Source: Cylicocyclus nassatus (lineage: Eukaryota; Nematoda; Chromadorea; Rhabditida; Strongylidae). Taken from it: 64,000 nucleotides of DNA. Below, in pieces: positions 23,012 through 34,290 of the stretch. The notes under the pieces were generated by a model. It ran no database searches and was not told the origin of the DNA. It saw nothing but the letters and a program-made list of their open reading frames with translations. Where the stretch lies: NCBI GenBank assembly GCA_958299035.1, contig CATQJL010000223.1, forward strand, positions 82,043,322-82,107,321. The letters are read 5' to 3'. Position 1 is the stretch's first letter, and the number at the start of each line of letters is the position of its first letter. Position numbers and translations under genes: made by a program.

Positions 23012-26000
23012 GTACGGTAGTTCTGCTTTGGTGTAGGATTTGTGCGACTCAACGTGGATAGGGCATCGTTCTTACGCTTTTACCATAGAAAAACTAATGT
23101 AATTCAAAAGAAGTTTCTGGAGCGTCTGATGGATAATTCACACTTTTTTCGGCTTATGTGGTCAAGAATTGTGTGGATTGTCAATCAGACGCTTGATCTA
23201 CTAAATTTGTTCTAATAGTTGCCATTGCGGTTTTTTCCTTGATGGCAACAAGTCAGATTCTTTCTACAACTCCCCTTGTACGTCGTCGTCTATGCTAAAG
23301 CTGCTATTTGCCTTAGCTAGATCTTAATTAACGAATTGCTTCCGTGACGGAGGCGGCATCGGCCGCCACCGCCGTTGTGGAGGCTGAAGTAATAAAACTA
23401 AGTGCGTCTGTTGGTGTCCTCGGATGCGATGCGAAGGCAATTTAAGAGCTGCTAGGCGAACAATCAGCAAGCCGATGAATAAAACACATCACATCCTTGC
23501 CGCAATTTTACGCCTGAAGTCGTCGAATGCAAAGGTGTGCAGGTGCGCGAAGCGCGAAAACATCGTTAAGTAGCTAGAATTTCCTCTATATACTGTGAGG
23601 ATAAAGCAGCTCATGAAAAGTTGATGAGATTTGCGTTAGAGGTCAATTGAGAGGGAGTTAAATGGGAAATTATGCGGTAGGCCATTCTAATGCATCCTTG
23701 AATCAGGAAATTTCCGAAGAATACTCTTATCTAACTATCCCACATTTTGTATACACTTAGGGTGTACACGGCAAAAAAACAATCAAATACAAAATTACAG
23801 CTAAAACGTAGAAAAAAAAACAAACATTCAGTGCTTTTATCGTAGCTGTTGCAGACAAAAAATGAAGTAATGGAAATTCGAAATAGGAGAGAGAGGGCAC
23901 AGGATTTGGTGCCTTTGCGATCTTTCCCTTGTTTCAGAATTCCTCTCTTTTGGAAGATTTGATTACGCGCAAGTAATCATGTTCAAATCTGAACGAAAAA
24001 TGCAAAAAAATTGGGAATGTCGAGACAAAGGATGGAAGGAATAGGCAGAGCTATATAGCCTTTGTTCGTCTTTGCTTTGTTCCAAAAATTCTGTTTTTCT
24101 TGAAAAGGTTCGAGTTTGCGCAGTTCTTTATGTAGAACGCGCAAAGTTCCCACGATCATGGTGGATATTACGGTAGCTTCTTAAGTGGTCGCAACCACTT
24201 GAGAAGTTACCGTACCCGCCAGCGCGCGCACTCCTTAGACCCCTGCAATTGCACGACGCACGTCTTGTGAGGCGATGAATCGCCACGCACGCGCCAACCC
24301 CCCGATCTATTGTAAACAGAGCACGTAATCCAATCCATTGCGCTGTCAATCAATGGGCAGGTGAGAAACGAGAAGACTCGTATCAGCTGCCCGAGCAGTG
24401 TTTGACGGCGACGATGTGCAGACACTATAGTTTATTTGGGTTTTTTGGGATTTGTTGAGACATTGACTGGGTTTACATATATCAGGTCAGGTACATGTAT
24501 GTGCTATGCATGTACTCTGCTGTTTGCTTTTGTAGCTGGATCAGGGAGGTCTAGGTACAAAAGGGTTGTGCATAAATATAATAATTGACAGTGGATGTTT
24601 ATCAGCATGGCATAAAGTCCCATAAAATGGGTACGCCTGGGTAAAGACTTTGCAGATCACAGTTTTCTCCCCTTCCCCCCCCCCCCCCCTCCGTTCTCAA
24701 AGTGTAGCACACACGACTAATCAGTGCGTGCGCGCCGACCTCGTTGACCCCGGTTGCCTATGAAAAGTTACCGTAGCCATCCTGATAATTGGGTGTCGGT
24801 TCGCACTTCACCAAGGTCTCACGAGGTGAATGCTCGTCCGTCGCGCGATTGTCTTGGCGTGTAAACTGTTTTGCCATTCAATTATCGTAATTACAGTTCG
24901 TAGGCAAGTGATTGAAAGGACAGAGAAGGTAAACACCGCTCAGTCCATCTCATCCGAAAGGAAATTTTGATGGGGTGAGATCGAGGTGCGGAGAGTTTGC
25001 ATTTCTATAATCTGAGGAAGATGCGCCAATGAATTGAGCGCTTTTTCTTTCTTGATCCGGCAAAGGCGGTGCCATATCCCAGCTATGTTTTATTCACGGT
25101 GCCGATCGAGAACGGTAATTATGTGGAAAAAAGTGGGAACCGTCGAAATCCCAGAGAAGCCTTTTGATTAGGCATGCTCGGTCACCTTTGTGTTCGGTGG
25201 CAATTATCGGCCAATAGCCGCATATTTTGTATGTGACGTCAGTCATGAGCGAGGAGCAGGAGTGCATTTCCGTTGCACTAAACGGACTTTATAATCGTGA
25301 CCTCATCAGACAGAATTCGAAAATTACAAAGGCTAATGAAAACCATTGACAAGAAGATCAAAACAAGCAGAAATTCGATCATATGATAACAATAGACTGT
25401 TTTAGCAAATCTCGACACTCCCATGAATATTGCTGTCGCTCTAGTCCCCGCGTATCCAATCCGATCATATTTCCTCGCAACCTTCGCAAGTTACCTGCGT
25501 CGGTTGTGAGTTAGATAATCGGACGCCTCGGTGATTACTGCCATATACTGGTTCCTCATCCAACATCCGGCCACCATAACGGCGTTGAGAGGCAACGGAG
25601 CGAGAGACGCACACACAAAAGATCTCCAACTTACAGTAATCCGGCATTCGGCGAGATCTGAAAAACTAGTAACACTGCGCATCATAATCACTGCGAGGCC
25701 ACCATCGCCAGCACAGCACTCGCTTCGGTTGTGATCGGAGACGAGCCTCGGTAATACATGGAGAATCGTCTGATGAGACAGGATTTAGTGTGATGCTGCG
25801 ATGGAACTAGTAGTTACTGTCCGAGTTTTTTTTTTGCGCATATGTGCGACAGACAGGGAAATATTTGATTGGTAATGGTTGGCTGCACGTGTGGAAATAG
25901 AGTGGCGATTGCAGAATAGCCCTAGGATATGTAAATCAATGATTTAGCCAGCACTAAGTACACAGTCTGGATCGACCTCTGCATTTTTGAGGCAGATCCG

Positions 26001-26166
26001 AGACATCTCAACATAAAGTAGTGTTATTCTATGAGATATTGACTGGTCTGAGATGTGCCTCAAATTCTGCTGGAGTCTCCTGCGATAAGGTTTATTTGAT
26101 CAGTAGTTCAAATCACTAACAGTTTTGAATCTTCTCCAGTCGCTCTAAAATGTTTGTATTCTATTA
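23012..26166. other. No supported gene; hairpin and C15 run
   Basis: A 46-bp inverted repeat at 24169-24214 pairs TACGGTA and TAAGTGGT with AACCACTT and TACCGTA. C15 lies at 24675-24689. GC-richer patches at 23340-23480 and 25430-25740 contain overlapping frames in several phases but no splice-supported exon. Confidence 0.4.
24675..24689 (+). repeat. Mono-C run (C15)
   Basis: Fifteen consecutive C on the plus strand, in a C/T-rich context. Confidence 0.95.
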
Positions 26167-27110
26167 GGTTGTCCGAAAATTAATGCAGGTTTTGATTTCC
26201 AACCGCAATAAGTCATACATTTCTCATTTTTGAATAGGTTGCAAGGTACTGTTCGATAGAGCAAAGCAAGCTCTACAAGATGGCTATTTTGCTTTAGCAA
26301 CAGCTCTGATCCACCACGAGTTTCGAGCCAAAAAATAAAATGATTTAACTGCCCGAAAAATTGAGAAAAATCGTAACTCAGTTTATAAGAGACCTAGAAA
26401 AATTCTAACTTGCTCACGTAAACACAATTCACATAAGGCATCTATATACGCCGTTACCGTATTTTTTTCTCTGTTAGAAATCAAGAAAGCGGAAATTTTC
26501 GTCCATCTGCTAAAGTGGTGCTGCGCCGTTCGCAAATAGGTAGTTGTATACTACAAACCTTTAGAAGTACAAACGTAAATTTTCAGCTCTTTACAAGCTT
26601 TAGTTCGCGAGAAATTTGAATTTTAGCTTGGACCACATGACTAGGGAAAACTGTATTCGATATTTCTCGAGAACTAAAGCTTGTAGAGAGCTGGAAATTT
26701 ACGTTTGTACTTCTAAAGGTTTGTAGTATACAACTACCTATGTGCGAACGGCGCAGCGCCACTTTAGCAGATGGACGAAAATTTCCGTTTTCTCGATTTC
26801 TAACAGAGAAAAAAATACGGCAACGGCGTATATAGATGCCTTATGTGGATAGTGTTTACGTGTGCAAGTTAGAATTTTTCTAGGTCTCTTATAAACTGAG
26901 TTACGATTTTTCTCAATTTTTCGGGCAGTTGAATCTTTTTAGTTTTTGGCTCGAAACTCGTGGTGGATCAGAGCTGTTGCTAAAGCAAAATAGCCATCTT
27001 GTAGAGCTTGCTTTGCTCTATCGAACAGTTCCTTGCAACCTATTCAAAAATGAGAAATGTATGACTTATTGCGGTTGGAAATCAAAACCTGCATTAATTT
27101 CCGGACAACC
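26167..27110. mobile_element. 944-bp fold-back element with GGTTGTCCG ends, TA-flanked
   Basis: Almost the entire element is one inverted repeat: GGTTGTCCGAAAATTAATGC at the left matches its complement at the right, and pairing continues for about 440 bp to an apex near 26640. TA flanks both ends. The ends resemble mariner-family termini by eye (family knowledge, not searched). Arms are over 90 percent identical by inspection, so insertion is fairly recent. No transposase is encoded. Confidence 0.95.
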
Positions 27111-29866
27111 TAATACAAGCAAGCCTCATGCAACAATTAATCTTTTGACCATTTTGTGATAGCCTGGGTGAGGAGGGGGTAGGATTGGGCTTGGAAGAAT
27201 TTCTAATGAACATCTCTAAATCTGATTTCTGCTGGTCAACGGTACCAGAACGTTTTCGACTTTTGTGGAATTTTTTTTTTGGATTGAACTCTTCTTTTTG
27301 CGCTGTGCTGTCTTCAATTTCGGCAAAATTGCCTTTTCAATGCCTTCTGCTTGAAATATTATACTACTACGGTGCTGCCACCAGCGTCAAGAAAATTTCT
27401 TGTCAAAAATAGCTTTGTGCCTGGAGAAGTTTTACAGGTGGACTGCAATCATTCTATGCGATTGAATTAGTGAAAAATAAGGAAATTCGATGTTGAAGCA
27501 CTGGACTAGTTTACAATTCGTTTTTTTTCGTTTTTTTTTGGGAATTACAGGTTCACTATTTGCTCTTCTCGTCGGAAATCCCTAAGTTGCTTACAAATCA
27601 AATCTCTAATGGGGATTTTAGTTTTTTCTGTTTTTCTTTTCATTTTTTCTGTTTCATAGTCTGATTTGAAGTTTTAGAACACTAAAATGTCGCTAGAAAA
27701 CGAAGCAATAAAAATTGATATGCAGCTCCCATAACTTTTTTGGCTAATTGGTCGTTTTTTTTTGTCCCGCAACTCGTAATGCAATCTCAGAATTACTCCC
27801 AAGTATAAACATGGAACGGATGGTACGTAAGATGAGCATTTAATTCGCGCAATTACATCTTCAAGCAATTAAGTGTTGTCGCATAACGGTCGTAAATCTT
27901 CCCGCAATACACAAACAGACACATATGCACACATCGCTTACGCGCGCATTCGTGCATAGTGAAAACTGAGATGTTCGAGGTCGTCGAGAGACTCATTGAA
28001 GATTACGGTAGTTGTCGTGGTATCTTTTTCTAACAATTTTTCTTTCTGAACTTTGAGCATCAAGAGCTGCAGGAGCTCATTCATGAATGTTGATGTTATT
28101 CATAGGCCATATAGCGCACGTCTTGGGTTATATGAAGATTTTAATTACCACTCTTGGGAGTTGCGACGAAGTGTAAACAGCAGAATTAAGATATGTAGTT
28201 AACTATGACTAAACCTATATATTTTTGTGTGCGACTTATGACTACTGCGTCAGGCACTTACTATAGTCACATCCAAAAAATTGCTTTGTTATTATGGCTA
28301 GGACTATATAATTTAGCATCCACTGGCCTTTTCTGCGAATATGATATAGTAAAAGTGCAGTACTTAATGTAGGTCATGTGCTTAATAGTTTAGCCGATGA
28401 GACTTCAAATTAGGGTTGATTAAGAGTCATACTTTTTGGGTCTGATCATCTTTGATGTTACAGAAAAGGACAATTTCGTAATTATGTCTGCGTTATGAGC
28501 TGAATTTAGCATACTAACTCTGTTGTAAACTTTTGATAGCATACTCAACAGGAGCCTCTTGTCCTCCTCATTGTCTCCGGCGTTTTTGCTTCTTTTCAAT
28601 TATCGAGGTTTAGAAGCGTATGTGAAGCTCAAGTATGATTCAGTCAGTTTGAGCTGTTTGAGTTCATGTTTCTACTCCTCTCACTCAATGAGGAGTGAGC
28701 TTACAAGGACAAGATCAAAAATCAACTTTAATATTCTAATTTTTTTTATGTATGCTATAGTTTGCTGGTTACGGAGTTTTGAGCAGTGTCCCAGAGGATA
28801 CCTCATTTCTACTTAGTTCTGACTGTAATCAACTGCGTAACCTTAGAGAAGCCAAAGCACCTGCGCTAGTACTGAATATTGCTTCGAAGTAGAAAATCTA
28901 AGATGAGTTTTAAGTGCATCCGATAATACATTCGCATCATTTTTTGATGTGAAATTTGCGCTGCAGACCTGAATCGTATTGTTGATCATGATTTCTTTGG
29001 TCATTTTGGAAATCTTCTGAAAGATTTTGCTTAACGAGAAACGGAAGACAACAAAATGGCCTCCGAAAGTGTCTAATCAAAACATTGAATGCAGCTAAAT
29101 CCCTGATTTTACGCTTTGTATGGGGACCGCAACACAACTTGAGTCATGAAATGACTTTGTTTACTGTAGAATGCATTCCGATAAGGGGAGGGAACTTGAG
29201 AGCGCTTTTTATATTTTTTTACATCTCAAACTTGTTTTTGCTTTGTTTCTGGGCTGTAAGGCATCCTCCAGTCAATTGTAACTTGATATGTGAATTTGCA
29301 CATTATGTGTGGCAACCGACGGCACCCTAGTAGTTCCTCAGTAAGACTTTTTTAGCGTAACTGTGGAAATGTGTACTAACTAATACACATCCATTGAAAT
29401 CAATAGAGACAAAGAAACAACAAGGATTTACTGAAAAAAAGCAGGTTTCAATCTTACAAGCCGTCAAGTAGCGCGCATGGTGTGCAAAGCCTATTCTAAA
29501 TAAGTCACAAATGAGTTGACGATATTCAGAATGGAGTGATGGAGTGAATTTTAACTTGTTGAGCACATATGCTACAACATTTTCGATTCTCTTAGTTTAT
29601 AAGACTACGAGCTGGCATTCCGGGTTCCACCCCATTCTGGAGCCAGGTAATCTTGCTTGATCACTCATGCAGCGAAATCTATCCTTCTTTTGATCCCGAC
29701 TCGTCTTGGGTTCGCTTCCTACCGTCTCTTTACCATATCTTGATGACCTGCAGATCAAAATGAGCTCACCGCTCATTCTTTATGACTATGGGAAATGTGA
29801 ACAGAGAGACAGAAATACAGATTTTTTTCTCTGATATTTAGAAATACAGGAATCCTTACATATTTG
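27111..29866. other. No supported gene
   Basis: AT-rich sequence with scattered short frames. Frames at 28559-28816 and 29085-29330 (plus strand) have hydrophobic stretches but no splice or family support. Confidence 0.4.
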
Positions 29867-30159
29867 CTAATCTGAGCCACCTTTCCGAAATTCTCCTTCA
29901 TCATCGTCGTCGCGCAGTTCCAGGGCTACTGGATATGCATCAGTGACGAGCATAATGATGCATGGTGCATGTGCTGTATTATCTCCCAGCGCGTACACGT
30001 CAATCCACGTGCGCGCGTGCTGAATCTGTCATCGAATTCGTCTTCATTTCATATGCCCCGTGTCGCCATTTCACTTACCGAAGAACCGGGTGGTGCGTTC
30101 TGATGCCGTATAGGGGATAATGTTCTTTTACCGCGTGCTGGTTGGTGTTTGAAAATCAT
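29867..30159 (-). CDS. Candidate two-exon small protein, 77 residues
   Basis: ATG at 30159 opens a 27-codon exon that ends at a canonical GTAAGT donor (30078). A 59-bp intron ends in GATTCAG, and the second exon (30019-29867) continues in phase for 50 codons to TAG. The product starts MIFKHQPARGKR, contains PCIIMLVTDAYPVALELR and ends in an acidic tail with RDDDDEGEFRKGG. No signal peptide or membrane span is evident. I do not recognise it. Support is the intact start, consensus donor, typical nematode intron length and uninterrupted frame; against it, the protein is short and the reading could be chance. Confidence 0.35.
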
Positions 30160-30835
30160 AGGACGAAAAATTAGAATTTTGTAGGGTAGAGTTTATGGCG
30201 GGCTCAAAGACTTTTTGGCGGTAAACTATTTTTTTTCGCGCCTCTTGGTACAATTTTCTTGAAGTTTTGATTTCTTGCAGTAAAAGTTATAGAAGATTTT
30301 GATTCTCTAATATGGGAATCTATGAATTCACACTTTCATGTCAGTCCTAAGCGCGCATTTGACCACAATAATACTTTTTTATCTTTTGGCTTCTTATTTT
30401 AACCAAGAAATCTCCTCAACTCTATTTTTGCAATAAACGCAATCTTGAGCAGGAATCTGGCTGTGTTATAGAATTTCAACGAATTCAAAGTCTTATCTCA
30501 ATTTGGAGCAGGAATTCGATCATACTACAATTTTCTAATTGTTGATGCAAATTCTCCCACCGCCATGCCTAAAAATATATATTTTTGAAATTTTTGCAGG
30601 ACTGGGACCCTCTTTTTTATTTTATTTTTTGTTTATTTCATTTTCACACTGAACTATTTTTGCATTGTTAGGTTTTGAAACTGTGATCTGTAGTTCACTT
30701 GGATCGGATCCATGTTTGGCTTGCTCCACCTAAACAGCTTAAGAATTGAATTAAATAGAAGTGAGAACTTAAATATTTCTGAAAATTGCTTGTTTTTTTT
30801 TCAGTGTTTATTCAGTGTTTTTTTACCGGTGGTTA

Positions 30836-30978
30836 AAACCGTGGTTGAGTCTCGAAATCTCACGCAAGGGTCCCCCCTTCCTCTTCCTTTTCCTTCGCGC
30901 TTCTTCCACAAAAACTTGTGTAGAGCTGTGCGAAGCGTGCGCGTTTCTCACCTTCTGCTGTGCTATGCATCATAAAAT
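30836..30978 (+). repeat. Dispersed 140-bp repeat, copy 1
   Basis: Shares about 90 percent identity by eye with 32883-33017 in the same orientation, including GTGGTTGAGT, CACGCAAGG, CTTCTTCCACAAAAACTTGT and GTAGAGCTGTGCGAAGCGTG. Flanks differ, so this is a dispersed element rather than a simple tandem duplication. Confidence 0.9.
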
Positions 30979-32882
30979 TTTTTTGCAAGGCCGATTTGAA
31001 TTTTTGAAAGTTTAAAAATCATGTTAATTGCAAGTAGTACCCTAATTTCAGGCGTGTAAGGCGCGGGGGATTTTTTTCCAAAGCCCAGACAAGCCAAAGG
31101 ACTTTACAACCAAAGGACCCTATAACGTGTTGTATATTGCTTGAGAGCATCGTGTGATGTAAGGATTTCTTTCCGGAATACAGTGAAGCGGCTGAGCGGC
31201 TCGCTTGAAATTTCGAAAAAAAGCGCCTTATACGCATAAAATTAGGGTACGTATAAATAAGTCTTGCACCTTTTTATAGCTCTTGTGAGTAAGTTTCAAG
31301 AACTTCGCGACCTATCGGGCCCCACCTCGGTCAGCCACTAATCGCAGGGAATCTTAATTCTTTTGGGCGTACATTTATTACGCATTTACGTACTGCTGCC
31401 CTTCATATCACGTGTAACAAATTACCAAAACATCCTTTGTCGTAAAAGCTTTTCCACGTACACGTTGCTGAGCTCAATGCTTATCCTAGCGGCCGATGCC
31501 CTCAGTCTCTCATTTACGTAGATAAAGTCAATTTCTAGAGATGATGAGATTATAATTGTTTCCTGCTTGAGGCGTCTCGCAAGGCAAAATAATAGCTTGC
31601 ACATTAAGGAATTGCGCAAGTACGGCATTTATCTTCTCATTCAATGCTTACGTGAGATTACGGTAGCGTTGTAAGTAGTACAAACAGAATATTTTCTTCA
31701 AATTATCGCGAAAATGATCGGTTAAGTGCTTGTGTTCTAATCAAATGAGAAGAATAAGTTTTGAAGTACTTTGTTAAGCAGAATATTAGCGGAGAAGATT
31801 GCTAATGGCTTCAGAGAACATCTCGAGTGAATTCTCGATGAAGTCATTACGCTCTTACGTGACTGAAAGACAGTACATATGCGCTTTTGTCAGGTACAGG
31901 CACATATGGGGTAATTTAATAAAGTGATGGGAAATGCTCGCCTGATGAGCTCGATTTTTTTTTGCTAAAAATATCTTGAAGGAAGTGGCTCTGTACTGTG
32001 ACCCCGCTGAAGAAGTTTGGCTGTCCTGGAAATTTCTAAAGAGCTGAGCCTTTTTTTTTAGAAATTCTCGAGACGGCCGAGTTCCCCGAATTTCCCCTGA
32101 TTCCAAAACAAACGCTGCCAGACGTCTAAAAGATGAAAAGTAGGCGTTATTGTGGAGCAATCGGCTTCAATTATAGCCACTTCTCATCTCGCCTAAACGG
32201 CGTAGCCGCATCGTCGGCCTTATTCAATTCTTACCCATTTCCCAATGACGACTGGCAGTAAACCAACACATGGGACGCGTTTCTCATTACCCGAGATCGT
32301 CGTCACGGGACACTTACGAAGACACACAAGCAACTAGCTAACCACAGAAGCAAAATGATTTTGCTTAGCTTCCGTTGCTTGTTCGTCAACGATGACGTCA
32401 TCGATGGCGTCACGGGGCTCTATTTAGGGAATGGGAAATGTGTAAACAGTGCACAAAAGGAAATTGAAAAAATTAAATTGCAATTTTGAAAGTCCTTGTC
32501 AAATCCAAGAGTAAATGACATTGTATTGAAAACTGTAACACATGCCAGTTATATGGCTGTTGGCGAGTAGCCTCAGATGCACGGCTTCCAAAAAAGACTT
32601 CCAAATCTCCGACCAGGTGGCTGTAGAGATCGGCCTTATTATATTCTCATCTTAGGCTATACAACAGCTCGAAGCGCAGCCCCAATCAGTTAGTCGTTAT
32701 CTCGTAGATCAAAACATACCGCACCTAGGAGGTGCTCTGTGGATTAACGACCCACCTGCGCGCACAATTAGGAGGTGTGTGAGGTTTCGAGGCTTAACCA
32801 GACGGTTTAGGGTCAAGCTTGAGATATTCATCCTGGCCTAGCAGAGCGTAGACGCTAGGGGGAATTTTTTAAGCTTGACCAT

Positions 32883-33017
32883 AAACCGTGGTTGAGTGCC
32901 GAAATTTCACGCAAGGATCCCCCCTTCCTTTTACTTCGCGCTTCTTCCACAAAAACTTGTGTAGAGCTGTGCGAAGCGTGTGCGTTTCTCACCTTCTGCC
33001 TGCTATGCATCATAAAA
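32883..33017 (+). repeat. Dispersed 140-bp repeat, copy 2
   Basis: Second copy of the repeat at 30836-30978, lacking a few bases in the CTTCC-rich part. It begins directly at the right stem of the hairpin at 32811-32887. Confidence 0.9.
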
Positions 33018-34290
33018 ATCCTCCGATTGAGTGAAAAACTCGTGTCTGAGAAGGACGATTTGCGTACTCGACATTTCTACGCGTGCTGCTCTCACCTGCC
33101 GGAAATGAGACATTTTCCGCAATTCATTGTGCGCATCCTGACCATCATTATCGGTATCACTGAGCTGCTAAGGTTTCTTCGAGCTTTTGAGCTGAGGATA
33201 ATCAGAAAAGAAGCTCGATGAGGTGATGTAGGGAGGAGGGAGGGCGGTGAAAAATTCTGTGATTGACCGTCTGTCCCACGCTTCTACAAAAAAAAATCTT
33301 CTCCGTGAGCTGAATGAAATGCCCACTAAAGTCATTCGCGCAAATTTCGTTCAGCTCTCGAAAAAAAAATTTTTTATATTGCTGTTTGCAGTATTTACAC
33401 CGAAAACTGCTGTAGTGAATAAGCATATTTTGGCTGAATCCTTCATCTACAACCGTTTTTTGATTCCCATTCCTGTCCTAGATGATTTTCAAGACACGCA
33501 TTCCCCCGAATCTCTAGAAGTTCCAAAAAGCTGCAATGAAAGTGTATAGTTTATCAGAAAAGCTTCCACGAAGAAATCTGAACCAATCTCACCTCGTGGT
33601 GCTACGTTTCAGAAAATGTATACAAAACGTCCGCGCAAACCCAAACCACTGAAGCACATTATGTTCTCAGCTTTCATCACCGTCAAGGTACGAAAAGAGA
33701 GAAGCTATCGGTTTATGAGAGCTCATCTAACTCGGGCAACGAGTTTACATAAACAACACGACAGGTGGGTTGTGTGTGCGTGGATTGGATAAACTATCCT
33801 TAGATGTATACAGATGAGAACTTGTTTGAGAATATGGGTTGATGAGGTCAGAGGGGGTGGAGTTGGTTTTGTATGATGCTTGTACAAAAACAGCTTGAAA
33901 CTGAATAGTGAGAGAAATGATGTCGGCGCGAACCGTAACACAAAATTTGAAGTCCAGAAAAAACTCATTAAAGATGAGCTTTCATATCCTTGTGTCTTGC
34001 GATGCATTTCTAGAAACACTCGCTCAATGAAATATAGTCGTACCTTATATTTGCGTAGAAGAACAAAAAGGTGATTTGGAAGTCTGTCATGTTCAAAAAT
34101 CGCATGTAGGCTAATTGGTAACTCATAAAAGAGGCTCAACTATGAATTTGGCATTTCCAAACCTTTTTGAGAAGCTTTGACGCTTTTATCTAGCAGAAAA
34201 GAAAAGCGTATTTTAAAGCAATTTTCCAAAAGGTGGATTGCCTGTTCGGGCTTTTTTTTGTAAGGTATTGCTGCTTCAACATACGATCTC

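Larger units (their letters stand above)
30160..34290. other. No supported gene; direct repeats and hairpins
   Basis: Holds two copies of a 140-bp dispersed repeat (30836 and 32883), a hairpin at 32326-32382 (ACAAGCAAC/GTTGCTTGT with an AGCAAAAT/ATTTTGCT core) and one at 32811-32887 (GGTTTAGGGTCAAGCTT against its near-complement). Long frames at 33723-34139 (minus) and 32892-33549 (plus) lack splice support. Confidence 0.45.

Noticed and set aside
33723..34139. 138-codon minus-strand open frame
   Set aside because: The start is a TTG, composition is rich in His, Leu and Ser with no domain, and no splice sites frame it; likely chance.
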